Under the pieces are notes generated by a model, which saw only the letters and a list, made by a program, of their open reading frames with translations, was not told the DNA's origin and ran no database searches. A program made the position numbers and the translations under genes. A stretch of DNA of 32,721 nucleotides from Candidatus Kaiserbacteria bacterium RIFCSPLOWO2_12_FULL_50_10 (GTDB lineage Bacteria; Patescibacteriota; Minisyncoccia; Phycocordibacterales; UBA918), in assembly GCA_001783515.1 (NCBI GenBank), contig MFMN01000010.1, positions 22,060 to 54,780 of the forward strand. Reading direction: 5' to 3'. Positions 20,909 through 27,835 of the stretch are shown one piece after another. Each line of letters opens with the position of its first letter. The stretch's first letter is position 1.

Positions 20909-21142
20909 ATGTTCGTCCGTGTGCATGCTGTCCCGCATGCAAAAAAAGAGAAAATGCTCGCTGAGGCACAGGAACACGTCTATACCATTTCCGTACGCGA
21001 GCGAGCCGAGCAGAACGCGGCAAACAAGCGTATTCGTGAACTCGTAGCAGTTCACTACAAGGTTCCTGTCACGAAGGTGCGCATGCTCACAGGGCATCGT
21101 TCCGCCTCAAAGCTCTTAGAAATTATCCAAATAAATGAATAA
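20909..21142 (+). CDS. DUF167 (YggU-like) family protein
   Basis: 77 aa. VRVHAVPHAKKEKMLAEAQEHVYTISVRERAEQNAANKRIRELVAVHYKVPVTKVRMLTGHRSASKLLEI matches DUF167: VkvkPnAkke, v.v.ApAe.gkANkali..la, and v.i.sGh.sr.Kli.I. It is a small alpha/beta protein of unknown function. The ORF track starts 58 codons earlier in another frame of the glutaredoxin gene; the ATG at 20909 is preceded by AAGGAG (spacing is short) 7 nt after the previous stop. Its stop overlaps the start of the hibernation-factor gene, indicating translational coupling. Confidence 0.88.
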   Translation: MFVRVHAVPHAKKEKMLAEAQEHVYTISVRERAEQNAANKRIRELVAVHYKVPVTKVRMLTGHRSASKLLEIIQINE

Positions 21143-21500
21143 TACTATGATTACACACATTAAGGGGTCACATGCAGATTTAAGCGACATTGAGCGCGAG
21201 CTCGTCGAAGAGCGCCTTGTCGTCCTTGAGTCGCTTCAAAATGGGGAAGAAGCCTACAGCTGCGAAGTTGAGGTTGAGCGCTCTGCGCATCACCTCAATG
21301 GCGACGTCGTGCGTGTTGAGGTTGTCCTTGCGCTGAGGGGAGACGTCTTCCGTGCAGTTGCAACACGCGACACGCTTGCGAATGCGCTCGATGAGGTCCG
21401 TGAAGAAATCACCCGTATGGTTCGTGAACATCGCGACAAAAAACACACACTCTTTAAGCGAGGCGCCCGAAAGGTACGCGCTTTGTTTGGGAAGGAATAG
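21135..21500 (+). CDS. Short ribosome hibernation-promoting factor (HPF/RaiA, S30AE family)
   Basis: 121 aa with one S30AE domain. ITHIKGSHADLSDIERELVEERLVVLESL, CEVEVERSAHHLNGDVVRVEVVLALRGDVFRAVATRDTLANALDEVREEITRMVREHRDKK follows the family: the hhlnGdvfraEv strands, then the long helix. HPF/RaiA binds the 30S A and P sites and idles ribosomes in slow growth. The C-terminal dimerisation domain of long HPF is absent; instead there is a basic tail (LFKRGARKVRALFGKE). ATG 21135 overlaps the previous stop (ATGAATAA); ATG 21147 is a less likely alternative. Last gene of the glutaredoxin operon. Confidence 0.88.
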   Translation: MNNTMITHIKGSHADLSDIERELVEERLVVLESLQNGEEAYSCEVEVERSAHHLNGDVVRVEVVLALRGDVFRAVATRDTLANALDEVREEITRMVREHRDKKHTLFKRGARKVRALFGKE

Positions 21501-21521
21501 TCTCGCATCACCATCCATCAC

Positions 21522-21688
21522 TTGTCATCCTCGGGCATTATTAAAATAGTGAGCGATAGCGAACATATTTTAAAATGAACCGGAGATCCAGGCTGACGAG
21601 CGCTGCTTATAGTCCTGGATCCCCGGCTATATGAAAAGAATACACGGACTAGCATCCGTATTTCTTTTCTATATCCCGAGAATGACAA
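21522..21688. repeat. Cloverleaf-like palindromic REP/MITE element
   Basis: 167 bp closed by 14-bp imperfect terminal inverted repeats (TTGTCATCCTCGGG at 21522 and its complement at 21675, one mismatch). Inside are three hairpins in series: TTAAAATA/TATTTTAA (21541-21573), CCGGAGATCCAGG/CCTGGATCCCCGG (21580-21626, one mismatch) and GAAAAGAATACACGGA/TCCGTATTTCTTTTC (21633-21669). GAGCGATAGCGAAC sits in the first loop. The TGTCAT...ATGACA ends are typical of REP-type elements. No coding capacity; no clear target duplication. Confidence 0.7.
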
Positions 21689-21707
21689 TCCTTAGGGGGC
21701 CTAATTT

Positions 21708-22538
21708 TTATCTTATGAAATCCATCTCTTTTTTGCCCTCTGGAATCACGCGAAGTGGTGTGAAGGCTGTGCCGTCAAATGTTGCGGTGATAATTTTAAT
21801 ACGAACCATGGTGCCGGCGCGTTCCTCAAAAAAGTATGTCCCAATCGTATCGGCATATGCGCGATACTTTCGCCAGTTGTTTGCAGCATGCACCTCATCG
21901 AGCGTGAGTTCGCCGTCGCTTTTTTCAAATTTACCACAGCGTGTTGCGAGCGAATGCTCTTGTGGCTGCGGAATAATTTCTCCTGCAAGATACTGGGGGA
22001 GTGTTATGATAAGCATTTTGGCCCCGAGCTCGATAAGTTTCGGACGGAGCTCGCGAACGGTCCACTGCGGCTCAATTGCGATTTTCTCTTGTGCAATGAT
22101 ATCGCCCGCATCGAGTTCATAGACCATCTTTTGAATCGTTACACCGGTCTCCGCATCGTTCGCAAGAAGCGCTGCCTCCGTTGGGGTTGCGCCGCGGTAT
22201 TTTGGTAAGAGGGAATAGTGGATGTTCAGAATGCCCTGCGGGAACAAGACAATGAAGCGTTCAGGAATTATTTTGCCGTACGCGACACATATCGCATACG
22301 AAGCCTGCGCTTCCGCAAGTCGCACCTGCGCGTCGTCGTCAAGTTTCTCGGGCATGAAGACAGGGATATTGTGCGATTCTGCAAGAACTCTCACGGGCGA
22401 CGGCGTCATAACTCGTCCGCGTCCTGCGGGGCGGTCAGGATTCGTCACAACTAAGGACGGTACGAAACCAGCAGTGAGAAGCGCCTGCAGCGTCTCCGCA
22501 GCAACATGCGGCGTGCCAAAAAAGATAAAAGATTTCAT
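21708..22538 (-). CDS. fmt: Methionyl-tRNA formyltransferase
   Basis: 276 aa. It formylates initiator Met-tRNA using 10-formyl-THF. N-terminal Rossmann-like domain: KSFIFFGTPHVAAETLQALL (1-20), VVTNPDRPAGRGRVMTPSPVRVLAESHNIPVFMPEKL, then the catalytic segment ILNIHYSLLPKYRGATPTEAALLANDAETGVTIQKMVYELDAGDII, with Asn-His (about 103-105) and the Asp of the NHD triad (about 144). NIHYSLLP replaces the usual NLHASLLP. The C-terminal FMT_C domain begins at about 200 but is short, compared with about 310 aa for E. coli Fmt. The track start is upstream; ATG 22538 follows TATAGT by 7 nt. Divergent from the binding-protein gene. Confidence 0.93.
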   Translation of the reverse strand: MKSFIFFGTPHVAAETLQALLTAGFVPSLVVTNPDRPAGRGRVMTPSPVRVLAESHNIPVFMPEKLDDDAQVRLAEAQASYAICVAYGKIIPERFIVLFPQGILNIHYSLLPKYRGATPTEAALLANDAETGVTIQKMVYELDAGDIIAQEKIAIEPQWTVRELRPKLIELGAKMLIITLPQYLAGEIIPQPQEHSLATRCGKFEKSDGELTLDEVHAANNWRKYRAYADTIGTYFFEERAGTMVRIKIITATFDGTAFTPLRVIPEGKKEMDFIR

Positions 22539-22545
22539 TCCGTGC

Positions 22546-22551
22546 ACTATA
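22546..22551 (-). promoter_or_regulatory. Extended -10 of fmt (leaderless)
   Basis: Minus strand TGC-TATAGT, 7 nt before ATG 22538. Confidence 0.6.
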
Positions 22552-22580
22552 GCACATGCATATGTTTTGCACAGCCGTGC

Positions 22581-22586
22581 TATACT
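22581..22586 (+). promoter_or_regulatory. Extended -10 upstream of the PotD-like gene
   Basis: TGC-TATACT; 6 nt later is an ATG (22593) that opens a 15-codon frame rather than the main gene. Confidence 0.55.
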
Positions 22587-22592
22587 CCCGAT

Positions 22593-22640
22593 ATGTTCAT
22601 CGAGAGCCTTGAGCTTCGCTGGCACTTGTCATATGAATAG
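22593..22640 (+). CDS. Putative leaderless 15-aa upstream ORF
   Basis: ATG at the position expected for leaderless initiation opens MFIESLELRWHLSYE and ends with TAG at 22638-22640. It overlaps the main gene's ATG (22633-22635) in another frame. The main gene has no Shine-Dalgarno site, so termination-reinitiation on this mini-ORF could deliver ribosomes to it. Too short to judge by composition; it may be coincidence. Confidence 0.35.
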   Translation: MFIESLELRWHLSYE

Positions 22641-23727
22641 ACTCGCACATCTTCGTCTTACGACGATTTGGTACGCTGTATCCGCACTTATTGCTGCTGC
22701 CGCACTACTTGTCGGCGTTTTTGCGTTTGCGCCGGCCACAGAACTCACCATCTATACCTGGGAAGACTACATTGCTCCTGAGGTTGTCGCTTCGTTCGAA
22801 GAGACCTATCATGTCGAGGTCAGCATTCATGAATTTGAAAGTGAGTTTGACCTTGTTCGTGCATACCGTGAGCAGCCTGACCTCGACGCGTACGACCTTA
22901 TTTTCTTCAGTGACACCGTTGCAGAAGAACTCCGCCGGCTCGGGGTGCTCTCTTCCATAAAGAAGAATCAAGTACCAAATATTGAGTATATAGCACCGAC
23001 ACTCCTCGATACGCGCGTCAATGCAGAAGGGCTTCATGCCGTTCCGTATATGTTTGGCACGACAGGCATTGTGTATAACGAGAAATACGTTGATGCAGAT
23101 ACGGTGGATTGGAGCAGTTTTTGGGACGAGCAGTATAGAGGGAAGTCGTGTCTTTTAAATGACGAGTCTGAGGTTATTGCTGCTGCCGCATTGTCGCAAG
23201 GTTTCGATGCAGTCCCGACAAATGATGCGGCAATGCGCGAAGTCACCGCTCTCGTGCGTCAGTATACAGAGAACGACGGAACCTACTGCGGCGATGTTGG
23301 GCAAACGGAGGAGCTTGTACAAGAGCGCCTTTGGATTGCCCAAAACTGGAACGGCAGTGCGATTCCTGCGCTCGACGAAAACCCTTCGCTTGCCTACATT
23401 ATTCCGAGAGACGGTGGGCGACTTTGGTACGACATGATGGCAATTCCGCGCGGCGCAAAGCATGCGCGCACTGCAACCCTGTTTATTAACTTCATCAACG
23501 AGCCTCGCGTTGCGGCGGAGAATGTCATGTATCTTCAATACGCCTCGGTCAATGACGCTGCACGCGAATACATTGATCCAGAGATTCTTCAGAATGAAAT
23601 AATCTATCCGTCAAGCTCAACACGAGCACGCGTCCATGCCTCTGCAGATTTCCCCTACTATGAAGCCGTCGCCGACATGCGCGACGAAATAAACGAGATT
23701 ATGCAAGAAGGAAAGTTTATAGAATGA
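22633..23727 (+). CDS. Extracellular polyamine-type solute-binding protein (PotD-like)
   Basis: 364 aa. A single N-terminal membrane helix (TIWYAVSALIAAAALLVGVFAFA) without lipobox Cys anchors or exports it. The mature part begins ELTIYTWEDYIAPEVVASFEETYHVEVSIHEFESEFDLV, the hallmark of spermidine/putrescine binding proteins, and continues YDLIFFSDTVAEELRRLGVLSSI, YMFGTTGIVYNEKY, WSSFWDEQYRGKSCLLNDESEVIAAAAL, IPRDGGRLWYDMMAIPRGAKHARTATLFINFINEP. In ABC importers it delivers polyamines to PotBC with PotA. No permease or ATPase gene is adjacent, so partners are elsewhere or missing. The ORF-track start lies within antisense fmt; ATG 22633 is chosen because the signal anchor begins there. Confidence 0.87.
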   Translation: MNRLAHLRLTTIWYAVSALIAAAALLVGVFAFAPATELTIYTWEDYIAPEVVASFEETYHVEVSIHEFESEFDLVRAYREQPDLDAYDLIFFSDTVAEELRRLGVLSSIKKNQVPNIEYIAPTLLDTRVNAEGLHAVPYMFGTTGIVYNEKYVDADTVDWSSFWDEQYRGKSCLLNDESEVIAAAALSQGFDAVPTNDAAMREVTALVRQYTENDGTYCGDVGQTEELVQERLWIAQNWNGSAIPALDENPSLAYIIPRDGGRLWYDMMAIPRGAKHARTATLFINFINEPRVAAENVMYLQYASVNDAAREYIDPEILQNEIIYPSSSTRARVHASADFPYYEAVADMRDEINEIMQEGKFIE

Positions 23728-23730
23728 AAA

Positions 23731-23755
23731 AAAGCGCACCGTGATGGTGCGCTTT
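23731..23755. terminator. Terminator between convergent binding-protein and peptidase genes
   Basis: AAAGCGCACC-gtgat-GGTGCGCTTT; the T-run is longer on the minus strand. Confidence 0.75.
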
Positions 23756-23781
23756 GCAATAATTGCAAAAAGTTTTGTGTA

Positions 23782-25827
23782 TTACTTTGCGAGTCCCAAA
23801 TAGGGAATCAGCTTCGACGGGTCGAGGTCGCGTCCGCGGAATGCGCGGAAGGATTCCGTCATGGAGCGTGAAGCGCCCGGTGCAAGAATTTCCTTGCGGT
23901 AACGCTCGGCAACGGCTGCATTTGTCAGCCCGCCTTCTTCCTTGAACGCAGCATATACATCCGCCACATACCCCTCGGCAATCATGTAGCTGCAGTAGCC
24001 CGCAGCATACCCTCCCGAAAAGATGTGGGTGAACGAATGTGGGACACGAAGTTCCGGATGACTCGGACGCATCAGGATTTCCTGCGAAAGGTCGGTATAC
24101 AACGCAAGGAGCTTATCTTCCGTATCACATGCATACAAATGTGCGAACCAGTCAAAGAAGCCGGACAAGACTTGCCGCGCAACCATCGAACCAGACTCCC
24201 AATGTCGTTGTGCAATGAGTGCATCGAGGAGCTCGTCGGGAATCGGCTTGCCACTTTCGTGGTGTGCAGACATCTCCTTGAGCACCTCGCGCTCCCAGCA
24301 CCAGTTCTCGAAGAATTGACTGGGGAGTTCGACGGTGTCCCACTCGACATGCATCATGCTGGTTGCGGCATAGCTTGTTTCTGCGAGGAGATGATGAAAA
24401 ACATGCCCCGACTCATGGAAGAGGGTGATCATCTCGTCGTGCGAGAGGCACGCCTCGCCACTGGCTGGCTTACGGAAGTTGCCCACAAGGTGTGCGACGG
24501 GAAGCTGTGTCACTTCGCCGTTCACCACACGACGACTGAGCGCCGAGTCCATCCATGCGCCACCCTGCTTGCCTGTGCGTTCAAAGAGGTCCATGTACAA
24601 GCCGGCGACCGTTTTGCCCTGTTTGTTTTTGACGGCAAACGCGGTGACACTTTCGTGCCACACGCTCGCGCCCTCAATCGGCGAGAGCGTCACGCCCCAC
24701 CAGTTCTCGAGAATTTCAGAGAGTTTGGCGAGCACCTTGCTCAGCGGGAAGTACGTGCGGACTTTTTCACTGTCGAACTGGAATTTCTCGTTTGCAATGA
24801 TGTTTGAGATGTATGCATTGTCCCATGGCTTGAGTTCATTGATACCAAGTTCCTTTGCCTTTCCTTGCCAGGTGGCAAAGTCTGCCTGGGCAGAGGATTG
24901 TGCTGCGACGCCAATGGTGTGAAGAAAATCTGCCACACCTTCAACGCCAACATCTCTCGCCGCCTTTGTGGCGAGAGACAGCTCATTGAATGACAAGAAC
25001 CCGAGCAGCTTTGCTTTACGCGCACGCAGCATAAGGATGCGCGGCATGAGTGCGCCGTTGTCAGCGTCTTTGGCGACGCGTGACAGCGAGGATGCACGTG
25101 CATAACGGGCGGTCCAAACTTCCTTGCGGAGCCAGCGGCTATGCGCGTGTTCGAGCACGGCCATCGTGTCACTTATCCCGAGCGTAATGAGCGCGCCGTC
25201 CAGCCCTTTCTTTTTGGCAGCGTCACGCATGGCGCTTTGCACTGCTTCGGGAATGCCTTCTAGGCGACGGCAGGCCTTCATCGGAACATGGAGCGACCAA
25301 GCATCCGTTGATGTGGTGACGTTGTTTGCGAACGTTGTTGCAAGCGACGCCAGTTCTTGGTTAATGTCGCGCAGCTCGTCCTGCTCTTTTTTCGGCAGGT
25401 CAGCACCCGCAAGCGTAAACGATTCAATGGCCTTCAAGACGATACGCTGCTGCTCCGCGGTAAGCGTCGTGAAATCATCGCGAGCGCGTACCTCTTTGAT
25501 GGCCGCAAACAAACCAGCATGGAAAACCATGTCCGCGCTGTACTGGACGTCAAGCGCATTCACTGCATCCACCGCTTCCTTGAGTTGTGGGTATTTCTCC
25601 TTCATCGTCATAAAGAGATGATGGAGCGGCCCGCGGAGGCGTGCGATCTCGTTGTCATTGTCCTCATCGGCATTGATGTCTGCAAACGTTGGCGACGCAA
25701 TCGACGCCACATGGTCAGCAAAAGCACGGCCGTTGTCATACAACCGCTGGAGCTCTGCAAGCGTCTTGGCTGCATCAAACGTCTCCCACACGGGGAGAGT
25801 CAAACCATCGCGAATTTCGTACTTCAT
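23782..25827 (-). CDS. M3-family oligopeptidase (oligopeptidase A/PrlC-like)
   Basis: 681 aa zinc metallopeptidase degrading short peptides in the cytosol. The zinc motif is LFHESGHVFHHLLAE (HExxH, about 471-475), with the third ligand in the helix VELPSQFFENWCWE about 30 residues on. The N-terminal helical domain (RLRGPLHHLFMTMKEKYPQL ... KKEQDELRDINQELASLATTFANNV) and C-terminal FSGGYAAGYCSYMIAEGYVADVYAAFKEEGG ... YRKEILAPGASRSMTESFRAFRGRDLDPSKLIPYLGL are family-typical. AAGGGG about 6 nt before ATG 25827 supports the start. No signal peptide. In a peptide-scavenging, host-dependent cell it would recycle imported or intracellular oligopeptides. Several long antisense ORFs here are shadows. 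Confidence 0.94.
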   Translation of the reverse strand: MKYEIRDGLTLPVWETFDAAKTLAELQRLYDNGRAFADHVASIASPTFADINADEDNDNEIARLRGPLHHLFMTMKEKYPQLKEAVDAVNALDVQYSADMVFHAGLFAAIKEVRARDDFTTLTAEQQRIVLKAIESFTLAGADLPKKEQDELRDINQELASLATTFANNVTTSTDAWSLHVPMKACRRLEGIPEAVQSAMRDAAKKKGLDGALITLGISDTMAVLEHAHSRWLRKEVWTARYARASSLSRVAKDADNGALMPRILMLRARKAKLLGFLSFNELSLATKAARDVGVEGVADFLHTIGVAAQSSAQADFATWQGKAKELGINELKPWDNAYISNIIANEKFQFDSEKVRTYFPLSKVLAKLSEILENWWGVTLSPIEGASVWHESVTAFAVKNKQGKTVAGLYMDLFERTGKQGGAWMDSALSRRVVNGEVTQLPVAHLVGNFRKPASGEACLSHDEMITLFHESGHVFHHLLAETSYAATSMMHVEWDTVELPSQFFENWCWEREVLKEMSAHHESGKPIPDELLDALIAQRHWESGSMVARQVLSGFFDWFAHLYACDTEDKLLALYTDLSQEILMRPSHPELRVPHSFTHIFSGGYAAGYCSYMIAEGYVADVYAAFKEEGGLTNAAVAERYRKEILAPGASRSMTESFRAFRGRDLDPSKLIPYLGLAK

Positions 25828-25960
25828 TGGAAACCCCTTTTCAGTTAGTTAAGGAACAGAGAACTTTCTGCTGCCGACAGACTAGTACACTCTACTCAGG
25901 ATGTCAACGCATGCCGGCGCAGTACACTGTTTGAATCCTATGTCCTCTCGTTATAGCAAC
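25828..25960. other. Intergenic leader of the M3 peptidase gene
   Basis: About 130 bp without a gene. It carries the peptidase 5' leader with a Shine-Dalgarno site; no convincing -10 or repeat is seen. Confidence 0.4.
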
Positions 25961-25987
25961 AAAAAATCTGCGAGACGCAGATTTTTT
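25961..25987 (-). terminator. Terminator of tRNA-Ser(TGA)
   Basis: AAAAAATCTGCG-aga-CGCAGATTTTTT, 9 nt after the tRNA on the minus strand. Confidence 0.8.
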
Positions 25988-25996
25988 ATTATTTGG

Positions 25997-26083
25997 CGGA
26001 AGAGGTGAGATTCGAACTCACGGTCCCCTTTCAGAGACGACTGTTTTCAAGACAGTTCCGATAGACCACTCTGGCACTCTTCC
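25997..26083 (-). tRNA. tRNA-Ser (anticodon TGA)
   Basis: 87-nt class II tRNA. Acceptor GGAAGAG/CTCTTCC, anticodon stem-loop ACTGT-CTTGAAA-ACAGT, long variable arm, T arm GTGAG-TTCGAAT-CTCAC, discriminator G. The 3' extension is GCC rather than CCA, so CCA is added enzymatically. Reads TCA and probably other TCN codons. Confidence 0.93.
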
Positions 26084-26114
26084 GTCCGTGTACTGTGCAT
26101 TTCACGGTGTCGAT

Positions 26115-26142
26115 ACTATATCATTTTTTTAAAAATAAACAA
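26115..26142 (-). promoter_or_regulatory. Promoter of tRNA-Ser(TGA)
   Basis: Minus strand TTGTTT, 16-nt spacer ending AAAAAAATGA, TATAGT. About 31 nt separate it from the tRNA. Confidence 0.6.
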
Positions 26143-26192
26143 CTTTTTTCCGAGGTGGTGCTCCATGTGACAATTAGCGCATCTGTGCACAC

Positions 26193-26225
26193 AAAAAAAG
26201 GCACCGCAGGGGAGTCCTGCGGCGC
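26193..26225 (-). terminator. Terminator of the 26231 gene
   Basis: Minus strand GCGCCGCAGG...CCTGCGGTGCC hairpin followed by a T-run. Confidence 0.8.
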
Positions 26226-26230
26226 TGGAG

Positions 26231-26638
26231 CTAGACCATGATATGTCCATCGTCACCGGTGGGTAACAATTCGATTTCGTGCTCAGTGAACGGCACGTCT
26301 TGTTCACCGTCACGATGTGCATTGGGGGACGCAACATCATTGTGCGATGAACGCTTTCGATTCACCGCTTCGTGCTTACGGCGATGCGCGCGGGCTTCGT
26401 AGCAGTACAGTGCCATGCGAAGGTGGTAGAGCGCGTCTGCGGTTTCGTTGCAGGGAAGTACCTCGAACAGATACTTTGTGCGATCAATACATGCCCGTAA
26501 TACCTCTTGTGTCTGCACGCCACCCCATTCCTCAGAATACTGGATCGCGCCGCCTGAGCGTTTTACAAACTTGAGTTCGCAGGTGCCGCCACCGAGCTCG
26601 CGAAGTTCGTAGATGTGTCCTTGATCGAGAACCTTCAT
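26231..26638 (-). CDS. Hypothetical protein with Acb2/Tad1-like helical hairpin motif
   Basis: 135 aa. An N-terminal beta part (MKVLDQGHIYELRELGGGTCELKFVKRSGGAIQYSE) is followed by TQTQEVLRACIDRTKYLFEVLPCNETADALYHLRMALYCYEARAHRRKHEAV (about 42-94), then a polar linker and a conserved-looking end (EIELLPTGDDGHIMV). From memory, the central part lines up with a phage-associated family with the pattern TxxEVLxxxIDR...PCxExxxAxxxLxxAL...R. Members of that type include Acb2/Tad1 hairpin proteins, which sequester cyclic nucleotide signals of CBASS/Thoeris defence. This is an unverified resemblance. A strong Shine-Dalgarno site (GAAAGGAAG) precedes the ATG, unlike most leading genes here. Own terminator. 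Confidence 0.7.
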   Translation of the reverse strand: MKVLDQGHIYELRELGGGTCELKFVKRSGGAIQYSEEWGGVQTQEVLRACIDRTKYLFEVLPCNETADALYHLRMALYCYEARAHRRKHEAVNRKRSSHNDVASPNAHRDGEQDVPFTEHEIELLPTGDDGHIMV

Positions 26639-26655
26639 GTCAACTTCCTTTCTAT

Positions 26656-26678
26656 AAAAAACAGCCTACAGAGAGGCT
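26656..26678 (-). terminator. Terminator-like hairpin in the leader of the 26638 gene
   Basis: Minus strand AGCCT-ctctgt-AGGCT then G and six T, ending only about 17 nt before the ATG and just upstream of the Shine-Dalgarno site. It either stops read-through from upstream or acts as an attenuator. The 5-bp stem is weak. Confidence 0.45.
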
Positions 26679-26724
26679 ATCATGTTCTTCTCCAAATGCA
26701 ACACATGTGTATGTGTAGCGGTAC

Positions 26725-26757
26725 AAAAAAGCCGGGCAGGGTTGGTGCTGCGCCGGC
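26725..26757 (-). terminator. Terminator of the 65-aa gene
   Basis: Minus strand GCCGG...CCGGC stem followed by TTTTTT, about 50 nt after the small gene's stop. Confidence 0.55.
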
Positions 26758-26804
26758 CGGGGTGGGTGAATGTGGTGCTGCATGTTTTAGCGCGCCTCCC
26801 AGAA

Positions 26805-27002
26805 CTAGTTGTCGCCGTGGTGGCGATGGAAGACAGTGATCCAGCAGTTGCCGTCGAGGTCGTGTGTCTGGATGGGTGGCAGCAGAATCTCGGTCGAGAG
26901 TCGCTGGTGCTTGACCCACTCATTGAACTTCCTCTTGAGCTGCTCCTCGTTCTTGCCTTTGATGATTTCCATCATCAGGCCCTGGGCGGAGATGCTTTCC
27001 AT
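26805..27002 (-). CDS. Small 65-aa hypothetical protein
   Basis: MESISAQGLMMEIIKGKNEEQLKRKFNEWVKHQRLST... ending THDLDGNCWITVFHRHHGDN. The first half is a charged amphipathic helix; the second is a probable beta hairpin with a His-rich end. Near-consensus AAAGGAG 8 nt before the ATG, and a terminator after the stop, argue that this is a true gene rather than a shadow of the overlapping plus-strand ORFs. I do not recognise the family. It shares orientation and translation style with the neighbouring 135-aa gene, so the two may have arrived together. A pairing role (regulator or small effector) cannot be shown. Confidence 0.6.
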   Translation of the reverse strand: MESISAQGLMMEIIKGKNEEQLKRKFNEWVKHQRLSTEILLPPIQTHDLDGNCWITVFHRHHGDN

Positions 27003-27098
27003 GGTGTGCTCCTTTCAAACACGTAGGGTGCGCGATATGCGTCCCATTTGCTAAGAATACTCTTTCATCCTAAGAATGCAAGAAAGAATGAGGTGTGA

Positions 27099-27104
27099 TA
27101 TGCT
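27099..27104 (+). promoter_or_regulatory. Extended -10 of the site-2 protease gene (leaderless)
   Basis: TGA-TATGCT, 7 nt before ATG 27112; the ORF-track start lies upstream of this box. Confidence 0.55.
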
Positions 27105-27111
27105 GGCAGAC

Positions 27112-27741
27112 ATGATTGAAGGTATTGCGATAGTAGGCATCCTCGTGATGTCGATTGTGCTCCATGAGGTTGCGCACGGATGGATGGCAAATGCGCTTGG
27201 TGACCCGACGGCCAGGCTTGCGGGAAGACTCTCGGCAAATCCTGTCTCACACATTGACCCGATTGGCTCGATTTTGATTCCTGGTTTTCTCTACCTCACG
27301 CAGGCAGGATTTATGTTCGGCTGGGCAAAGCCGGTGCCGTACAATCCGCACCTTATCCGTGCACCATTCGGACTACAGCATAAGTGGGCGGAAGCGCTGG
27401 TTGCATTTGCGGGACCTGGTATGAATATAGTACTTGCGCTCACCTTTGCGCTGCTTATTCGCGTGGTGCCGGCACCGAGCCTTGTGGCGCTCTTTACCAT
27501 TCCGATATACGTCAATATTCTTCTTGCGTTCTTCAACCTTATTCCATTTCCGCCGCTTGATGGCAGCAAGATTCTCTCGGCATTCTTGCCGCGCAGGGCT
27601 GCATATAGCTACGACCGCGCCATGCGTCGCGTTGAATCGTATGGTATGTTCGCGTCACTTCTCTTTATCTTCGTGTTTGTCACCTTCTTCTCAGTACCAT
27701 TTTTTAGATTCGTCACTATGATTGTCGCTGCGTTGACATGA
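27112..27741 (+). CDS. Site-2 protease family (M50) intramembrane metalloprotease
   Basis: 209 aa. The first membrane helix holds VLHEVAHGWMANALGDPTARLAGRLSANPVSHIDPIGSIL: HExxH zinc motif (about 18-22) and the conserved NPxxHIDPxGSI segment. FGWAKPVPYNPHLI and AFAGPGMNIVLALTFALLI follow. NLIPFPPLDGSKIL (about 141-154) provides the third zinc ligand (Asp of LDG). It has five or six membrane helices and no PDZ domain. It belongs to the small YwhC-like group of membrane-embedded proteases; substrates are unknown, but such enzymes clear membrane proteins or activate membrane-held regulators. Its last codons overlap the khpA -35 box. Confidence 0.92.
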   Translation: MIEGIAIVGILVMSIVLHEVAHGWMANALGDPTARLAGRLSANPVSHIDPIGSILIPGFLYLTQAGFMFGWAKPVPYNPHLIRAPFGLQHKWAEALVAFAGPGMNIVLALTFALLIRVVPAPSLVALFTIPIYVNILLAFFNLIPFPPLDGSKILSAFLPRRAAYSYDRAMRRVESYGMFASLLFIFVFVTFFSVPFFRFVTMIVAALT

Positions 27742-27760
27742 TACAGAATTCGCGTACACT
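27733..27760 (+). promoter_or_regulatory. khpA promoter
   Basis: Consensus TTGACA overlapping the end of the protease gene, 16-nt spacer, TACACT. The leader to ATG 27836 would be about 69 nt, unusually long for this window. Confidence 0.55.
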
Positions 27761-27835
27761 ACACGAAGTCGCTGGCACTGCGCGCCACCTTTATGAGCGC
27801 CATGACAGCAATGTAAGAAATAAATAACACATTTT

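Noticed and set aside
22222-22632. N-terminal extension of the PotD-like ORF in the track
   Set aside because: Antisense to fmt and upstream of the promoter; the protein clearly starts at its signal anchor (22633).
24025-24807. 260-aa plus-strand ORF
   Set aside because: Lies antisense inside the M3 peptidase gene, has low-plausibility composition and no start signal; a shadow.
26666-26923. 85-aa minus-strand Ser/Thr-rich ORF
   Set aside because: Overlaps the better supported 65-aa gene in another frame and covers its terminator.
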